37,537 bases of DNA, from the NCBI GenBank assembly GCA_902551735.1, contig CACDEK010000004.1, positions 1 to 37,537 on the forward strand, read 5' to 3'. How positions within the stretch are numbered: the stretch's first letter is position 1; each line of letters opens with the position of its first letter. This DNA is from an uncultured Pelagibacteraceae bacterium (GTDB taxonomy: Bacteria > Pseudomonadota > Alphaproteobacteria > Pelagibacterales > Pelagibacteraceae). Shown in pieces: positions 33,032-37,537 of the stretch. Under the pieces are notes generated by a model, which saw nothing but the letters and a program-made list of their open reading frames with translations, was not told the DNA's origin and searched no databases. The position numbers and the translations under genes were made by a program.

Positions 33032-33065
33032 AAAACTAAGAGCCCTTACGGGCTCTTAGTTTTTT
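33032..33065 (+). terminator. Terminator/attenuator between proX copy 2 and proW copy 2
   Basis: AAAACTAAGAGCCC pairs with GGGCTCTTAGTTTT (14 bp, TTAC loop), and T residues continue to 33065. It looks like a full intrinsic terminator placed inside the operon, so read-through must supply the permease and ATPase. Confidence 0.85.
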
Positions 33066-33079
33066 ATAAGAAAGTATAA

Positions 33080-34099
33080 ATGGGAAAATATAAGAAACAC
33101 ATTTTTTATTCATTATATCTGATTGCTTTTGCTGCAATGGTATTTATTGCTTACACATCTTCTAAATATAGACCAGAAAGTGTTTCCGTTTTATTTACAG
33201 ATTTCTCATGGTTAGGAAATTGGCCTAAATGGTTAGATCTTCCTTTGATGCCATTCTTAAATGAAGGATTTGATAAACTTATAAGAGAGTATGGAATGTT
33301 CTTTGAGGGAATAAATAACTTTTTACTTGGACTTTACACTCAAATGAAAAATTTTATGGTTGGATTGCCTTGGCCATTATTAATGATAGGAATAATTGCC
33401 CTTTGCTATTTTGTTAGTGGAAGAAATACAGGAACAACTATCATGGTTGCTTTTTGTGTTTTTTTTCTTGGTTTTCTTAGCCCAAGATATTGGGATAAAT
33501 GTATTATGACTACTTGCATAGTAGTGATTGGAATGTTGCTTTGTTTAATAATAGGTATTCCTGTAGGTATAATGATGGCTAGAAATAAGAAAGTAAGAAA
33601 TGCATTGTTACCTGTTCTTGATTTAATGCAAACCATTCCGAGTTTTTGTTACTTAATTCCAGGAATATTATTATTTGGTCTAGGAGCTGTTCCGGCAATA
33701 TTTGCTATATTTGTATACGCAGTTCCTCCATTAATTAGATTAACTGATCTAGGAATCAGACTGGTTGATAAGGAAGTTGTTGAAGCGGCAGAAGCTTTTG
33801 GCGCAAGCAAAAAACAAAAATTGTGGGGAGTGCAATTACCATTAGCATTACCCAACATAATGCAAGGAATTAACCAATGCACAATGATGTCTTTAGCGAT
33901 GGTAGTAATTGCGTCAATGATTGGTACAAGAGGAATTGGAGATGAGGTATTGCTTGGATTACAACAATTAAACGTTGGCATGGCAACAGAAGCCGGTATT
34001 GCAATTGTTTTGTTAGCAATTATATTCGATCGAATTACACAATCTTATGGAGAAAAAATTCAGGAAAGAACCCATATAAAAAAGGATATAAAATTATAA
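33080..34099 (+). CDS. proW: Quaternary-amine ABC permease ProW (copy 2)
   Basis: This 339-residue permease has a longer N-terminal part than copy 1: an extra helix at about residues 8-25, then a tryptophan-rich periplasmic stretch (FSWLGNWPKWLDLP). The core is IGIPVGIMMARNKKVRNALLPVLDLMQTIPSFCYLIPG and the EAA loop EAAEAFGASKKQKLWGVQLPLALPNIMQGINQC. It starts 14 bases after the hairpin and is followed 4 bases later by its ATPase gene. Confidence 0.9.
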   Translation: MGKYKKHIFYSLYLIAFAAMVFIAYTSSKYRPESVSVLFTDFSWLGNWPKWLDLPLMPFLNEGFDKLIREYGMFFEGINNFLLGLYTQMKNFMVGLPWPLLMIGIIALCYFVSGRNTGTTIMVAFCVFFLGFLSPRYWDKCIMTTCIVVIGMLLCLIIGIPVGIMMARNKKVRNALLPVLDLMQTIPSFCYLIPGILLFGLGAVPAIFAIFVYAVPPLIRLTDLGIRLVDKEVVEAAEAFGASKKQKLWGVQLPLALPNIMQGINQCTMMSLAMVVIASMIGTRGIGDEVLLGLQQLNVGMATEAGIAIVLLAIIFDRITQSYGEKIQERTHIKKDIKL

Positions 34100-34103
34100 A
34101 TAT

Positions 34104-35156
34104 ATGAGCAAAATTGAAATTAAAAACGTTTATAAAATATTTGGCGACCAACCTTCAAAAGTTCTTCCAATGGTCCAAAATGGAGCAACAAAAGAAGAAG
34201 TGCTAGAAAAAACTGGACATACTGTTGGTCTAGATAATGTTTCTTTAAGTATTGAAGAAGGGGAAACTTTTGTTTGTATGGGTTTATCTGGTTCTGGAAA
34301 ATCTACACTTATTAGACATATAAATAGATTAATAGATCCAACTTCAGGAGTAGTTTCAGTTGAAGGAACAAATGTAATGGATTTAGACCAAAAAAAATTA
34401 ATTGATTTTAGAAGACATAAAATGAGTATGGTGTTTCAAAGATTTGGTTTATTTCCTCATAAAACAGTTTTGGAAAATGTTGGTTATGGTCTTGAAGTTC
34501 AAGGACAAAAACCTGAAGAAAGAAACAAGACAGCAATGGAAAAAATTGAAGCTGTTGGATTAACTGGTTTTGAACATCAATATCCAAATCAGTTATCAGG
34601 AGGAATGCAACAACGAGTTGGTTTAGCTAGAGCTCTTGCAACTAATACAGACATAATGTTAATGGATGAAGCTTTTTCTGCTCTAGACCCTCTAATTCGA
34701 AGTGATATGCAAAAACAATTAATTGATTTACAAAGTGAATTAAAAAAAACAATAGTGTTCATAACACACGACCTGGATGAATCTTTAAGATTAGGAGATC
34801 ATATAGGAATATTAAATGGAGGAAGGTTAGTGCAAGTAGGAACTCCAATAGATATTATTATGAACCCAGCTGATGATTATGTAGAGGCATTTGTTAAAGA
34901 TGTAAATCGAGCAAAAGTTATTAAAGCAAAAATTATTATGACACCCGCAAACAAATCTAACGATGTGGATAAATCAAATTTAGTTAAGATAGGAGAAGAT
35001 CAATTCTTAGATGAATTTCTTCCACAAATAGTTTGTTCAAATGCAAATTGTGAAGTTGTAGATAAAGAAGGAAATGTAAAAGGATACCTTACGCAAAAAG
35101 AGCTTTCTAAAGCTTTAACTAAAGAACATATGGCTAATGCCGTTAAGTCTGCATAA
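34104..35156 (+). CDS. proV: Quaternary-amine ABC ATP-binding protein ProV/OpuAA
   Basis: This 350-residue ATPase is of the glycine betaine/carnitine transporter class. Its N-terminal extension before the core (PMVQNGATKEEVLEKTGHTVGLDNVSL) is typical of ProV. Walker A is GLSGSGKST (60-68), the signature is LSGGMQQR (164-171), and Walker B is IMLMDEAFSALDP. The C-terminus has room for about one CBS-like repeat (VVDKEGNVKGYLTQKEL), fewer than E. coli ProV. Being the only ProV in the window, it may power both ProW permeases. Confidence 0.92.
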   Translation: MSKIEIKNVYKIFGDQPSKVLPMVQNGATKEEVLEKTGHTVGLDNVSLSIEEGETFVCMGLSGSGKSTLIRHINRLIDPTSGVVSVEGTNVMDLDQKKLIDFRRHKMSMVFQRFGLFPHKTVLENVGYGLEVQGQKPEERNKTAMEKIEAVGLTGFEHQYPNQLSGGMQQRVGLARALATNTDIMLMDEAFSALDPLIRSDMQKQLIDLQSELKKTIVFITHDLDESLRLGDHIGILNGGRLVQVGTPIDIIMNPADDYVEAFVKDVNRAKVIKAKIIMTPANKSNDVDKSNLVKIGEDQFLDEFLPQIVCSNANCEVVDKEGNVKGYLTQKELSKALTKEHMANAVKSA

Positions 35157-35922
35157 TAAAAAAATAGTTATTTCAGCTGGGGCATCAGGAATTGGTTGGG
35201 CTACTGCAAAAGTTTGTCTCGCTAAAGGAGCAGTAGTTTATCTTTGTGATATAGACATTAAATCTTTAAGTAAAATCAAAAAAAACCGTTTATATAATAA
35301 AAGATTATTTGCTTATAAATGCGACGCCTCTGAAGAAGATGAAGTTACAGATTTCTTCAATCAAATTAATAAAAAAACAAAAAAAATAGATGCAATACTT
35401 AATAATGTAGGCATAGCAGGTCCAACGGGAACTATTGAAAAACTAACTTCTGATGATTGGGAACAAACTCTAAAAGTAAATGTTATAAGTCATTTTTACT
35501 TTACTAAACTTGCAATACCTATGTTAAAAAAAAACAAAGGTGGATCCATAATTAATATTTCATCTGGAGCAGGAATTATGGGTTTTCCTTTGCGCGCTCC
35601 TTATGCTGCAAGTAAATGGGCCGTTATTGGGGTAACAAAAACTTTAGCTATGGAACTGGGTAAATTTAAAATTCGTGTCAATGCAATTTGTCCTGGAACT
35701 ATCAAAGGAGATAGAATGGTAAGAGTTATAAGAGATAAAGCAAAATTTCTAAAAACTTCTAGGAAAAAAATTGAAAAAGAGTTTGTTTCTATGGCTTCAA
35801 TGAATTGCTGGATTCATGAAGAGGATATAGGAAAAATTTGTTCTTTTTTAATTTCAAACGAAGGCGAGAGAATTTCAGGACAAACAATTCCTGTAGATGG
35901 AAACGCAACTAGATTGGATTAA
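35137..35922 (+). CDS. SDR family oxidoreductase, candidate step in carnitine breakdown
   Basis: This 261-residue classical SDR has a cofactor motif SAGASGIG (residues 13-20), NNVG near 89-92, catalytic Ser142/143, Tyr156 and Lys160 (YAASK), and a C-terminal GQTIPVDGN. The only usable start overlaps proV by 20 bases, implying tight coupling to the transporter. It sits between a quaternary-amine importer and a BKACE gene. That makes it a candidate for oxidising the imported or hydroxylated compound, for example carnitine to 3-dehydrocarnitine. Known carnitine dehydrogenases belong to the 3-hydroxyacyl-CoA dehydrogenase family, so this would be an alternative enzyme (inference). Confidence 0.85.
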   Translation: MPLSLHNKKIVISAGASGIGWATAKVCLAKGAVVYLCDIDIKSLSKIKKNRLYNKRLFAYKCDASEEDEVTDFFNQINKKTKKIDAILNNVGIAGPTGTIEKLTSDDWEQTLKVNVISHFYFTKLAIPMLKKNKGGSIINISSGAGIMGFPLRAPYAASKWAVIGVTKTLAMELGKFKIRVNAICPGTIKGDRMVRVIRDKAKFLKTSRKKIEKEFVSMASMNCWIHEEDIGKICSFLISNEGERISGQTIPVDGNATRLD

Positions 35923-35924
35923 TT

Positions 35925-36359
35925 TTATAAAGAGTTAATTAAATCTGGAGCAATTTTTTTTGATTTGGCTGTAAATCTTAACTTTTTGATTGCTTCAAGA
36001 TTGGACTTATCATCACCTACAACTACAAAGCCAATCATTCCCATACTTCTGTGAGGTGTGCACCAATAAGCATATATTCCGGGTATTGTGAAGGTATACT
36101 CAGCATCTTTATTAAATTTAGTTTTAAATTTATCTACTCCATTTGGAACTCCGCCTTTAATAAATTCTACATTATGACCTTTGTCAGTCGCTTTCCAAAA
36201 CACTGTGTCTCCAACATTTACTTTAACAACCTTTTTTGAATAAACCATTGTTTCCTTGCCTTGTTTATTTAACATTTCTATAGTTTCATCTGCCGCAAAA
36301 GCGCTAGTAGAAAATATTGTTAAAATAATAAGGCTAGCAAAGTATTTTTTAAGTTTCAT
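35925..36359 (-). CDS. Pseudoazurin-like blue copper protein
   Basis: This 144-residue periplasmic cupredoxin has a signal peptide ending TSAFA at residue 22. Copper ligands fit the pseudoazurin pattern: His62 (GHNVEF), then Cys100, His103 and a Met at 106 or 108 in YWCTPHRSMGM. It carries electrons between periplasmic redox partners. Pseudoazurin often serves nitrite or nitrous oxide reductase, but no such gene is present here. The partner may be a cytochrome or another dehydrogenase elsewhere. Its stop lies 2 bases from the convergent SDR stop. Confidence 0.88.
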   Translation of the reverse strand: MKLKKYFASLIILTIFSTSAFAADETIEMLNKQGKETMVYSKKVVKVNVGDTVFWKATDKGHNVEFIKGGVPNGVDKFKTKFNKDAEYTFTIPGIYAYWCTPHRSMGMIGFVVVGDDKSNLEAIKKLRFTAKSKKIAPDLINSL

Positions 36360-36473
36360 ATTGAGTAGTTTTCAGTAAAATTCATAATGATTATTTAGTA
36401 ATGAAAATTTTTTTATCAACTTAAAATAGTGCAACAAGTTGACACACATTACTTTATATGTCGCTGTTAAATT

Positions 36474-37358
36474 TTATTTATAATTTTTTAGCTTAAGTTT
36501 TTCTCTTGTTTCAGCGGGAGTCATTATTGACACACCAAGATCATTTACAATTCTTATTGCTTTTTCAACTAGTTGAGCGTTAGTTGCTAATTTACCTTTT
36601 TCTAAATATAAATTATCTTCAAGCCCTACCCTTGGATTTCCACCCATAATTACAGTTTGAGCAACAAATGGCATTTCATTTTTAGAAATTGCAAAACCTG
36701 ACCAAACACCTTCCTTAGGCATTACATCCTTCATTGCTTGCATAGCTAAAGGTGTAGCTGGTGCTCCCCAAGGTATACCAAGACACATTTGAAACATTGG
36801 AGGATCATTTAATAATCCCTCTTTATATAACTGCGCTCCAAACCACATATTTCCTAAATCAAAAGCTTCTACTTCTGGTTTTACATTTATTTCTTGCAAT
36901 CTTTTAGCAGCCTTTCTTAAGTCGTTAGGTGTATTTACTGTTATTACAGAACTGTCACCAAAGTTTAAAGTTCCGCAATCTAAGGTGCATATTTCTGGTA
37001 AAAATTGTTCTGCATTTGCAATTCTCTCCATAACATTTGCCATGTCTGTTAAAGGTCCAAACTCTAATGGATTTTTTCCTTGTCCTATATCTAAATCACC
37101 ACCCATTCCTGTTGTAAGATTTAAAATAACGTCAGTATCACTTGATCGTATTCTATCTACTACTTCCTTATATAATTCTAATCTTCTGCTAGGAGTGCCA
37201 TCTTCTTCTCTTACATGAATATGAGCTATAGCTGCACCTGCCTTTGCGGCTTCTATCGATGCTTTTGCTATCTGTTCGGGAGTTTTGGGCAAATCAGGAT
37301 GCTTTTTAGCTGTATCCCCAGAACCAGTTACTGCACATGATACGAAAACTTTGCTCAT
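36474..37358 (-). CDS. BKACE family beta-keto acid cleavage enzyme (DUF849)
   Basis: This 294-residue zinc enzyme condenses a beta-keto acid with acetyl-CoA and splits it to acetoacetate plus a new acyl-CoA. The TIM-barrel family is recognised by VSCAVTGSGD, by zinc ligands His46 and His48 in AHIHVREEDG, and by LNLTTGMGG, EAFDLGNMWFG and SGFAISKNEMPFV. Family members act on 3-keto-5-aminohexanoate, dehydrocarnitine, beta-ketoadipate and others. The nearby dioxygenase, SDR and quaternary-amine transporter favour 3-dehydrocarnitine giving betainyl-CoA (inference). It is divergent from a class II aldolase gene, with 35 bases between starts. Confidence 0.88.
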   Translation of the reverse strand: MSKVFVSCAVTGSGDTAKKHPDLPKTPEQIAKASIEAAKAGAAIAHIHVREEDGTPSRRLELYKEVVDRIRSSDTDVILNLTTGMGGDLDIGQGKNPLEFGPLTDMANVMERIANAEQFLPEICTLDCGTLNFGDSSVITVNTPNDLRKAAKRLQEINVKPEVEAFDLGNMWFGAQLYKEGLLNDPPMFQMCLGIPWGAPATPLAMQAMKDVMPKEGVWSGFAISKNEMPFVAQTVIMGGNPRVGLEDNLYLEKGKLATNAQLVEKAIRIVNDLGVSIMTPAETREKLKLKNYK

Positions 37359-37393
37359 TTTTTTTTTATAGAAAGTATACTATCATATTAAAA

Positions 37394-37537
37394 ATGGAAA
37401 GATCAGAAATTTTAAATGATTTAGCAGCTGTCTTTAGATGGACAGCAAAACTTAATATGCATGAAGGTGTTGCGAACCACTTTAGTGTGTGTGTTCCAGG
37501 CTCAAATGAAGATTTTTATGTTAATGGATCAGGAATG
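37394..37537 (+). CDS. Class II aldolase/adducin family protein, N-terminal fragment
   Basis: The gene runs off the window after 48 codons. The start MERSEILNDLAAVFRWTAKLNMHEGVANHFSVCVPG and the following FYVNGSGM fit the class II aldolase/adducin opening, with the conserved N-H-F-S substrate-loop pattern. Family members are fuculose/ribulose-phosphate aldolases, epimerases or decarboxylases. It is divergent from the BKACE gene, so it may take part in the same catabolism. Confidence 0.75.
   Translation, partial: MERSEILNDLAAVFRWTAKLNMHEGVANHFSVCVPGSNEDFYVNGSGM

Noticed and set aside
33406-33981. Two minus-strand ORFs within proW copy 2
   Set aside because: They are antisense to a conserved permease core and look like shadow frames.
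1-37537. tRNA, rRNA, CRISPR arrays, insertion sequences, prophage or integrase genes
   Set aside because: Reading both strands revealed no such elements. Direct repeats are limited to homopolymer-rich AT stretches and paralogous genes.

Overview
The window is about 30% G+C, densely packed and free of RNA genes, mobile elements and CRISPR arrays. Genes are separated by a few bases or overlap, and even convergent genes share stop codons. Gene content fits a streamlined marine alphaproteobacterium of the SAR11/Pelagibacterales type or a close low-GC relative: quaternary-ammonium osmolyte transport and demethylation, a PotABCD-type transporter, 5-oxoprolinase and ectoine-type hydrolases. This placement is inferred from composition and gene content, not from a marker gene.

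Layout. (1) 1-3674: tail of one ABC permease, a complete PotC-type permease, a 3-hydroxyacyl-CoA dehydrogenase/enoyl-CoA hydratase fusion and a DUF4396 membrane protein. (2) 3671-7481: cyclophilin and a secreted HEXXH protein on the minus strand, then an agmatinase-family ureohydrolase and an aldehyde dehydrogenase. (3) 7645-12443: NCS1 symporter with a clear terminator, pxpA facing pxpBC, and an EamA transporter. (4) 12445-16168: FAD oxidoreductase, DUF1365, Cfa-like methyltransferase and DUF3833, a lipid-modification cluster. (5) 16165-21998, minus strand: EutA-like and DoeA-like proteins, then a Pot-type ATPase and binding protein, and a permease whose C-terminus is replaced by half of a short-chain dehydrogenase. 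(6) 22058-30682: 3-hydroxyisobutyrate dehydrogenase family protein, betaine-homocysteine methyltransferase, dimethylglycine dehydrogenase, ProX, ProW, aldehyde dehydrogenase and glycerophosphodiesterase. (7) 30685-37537: gamma-butyrobetaine dioxygenase-like enzyme divergent from ProX-ProW-ProV-SDR, then pseudoazurin, a BKACE enzyme and the start of a class II aldolase.

Regions 6 and 7 read together as a route for methylated amines. Gamma-butyrobetaine could be hydroxylated to carnitine, oxidised, cleaved by BKACE towards betainyl-CoA and acetoacetate, and the resulting glycine betaine demethylated by BHMT and DMGDH. Two ProX/ProW systems would import the substrates, and only one has an ATPase in the window.

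The most striking structure is at 16531-16554. A PotB-like permease runs in frame into the C-terminal half of an SDR. The missing permease C-terminus and its PotC partner lie at positions 1-971 in the opposite orientation. One inversion of about 16.5 kb, real or produced by assembly, explains both halves and predicts that the SDR N-terminus lies just left of position 1.
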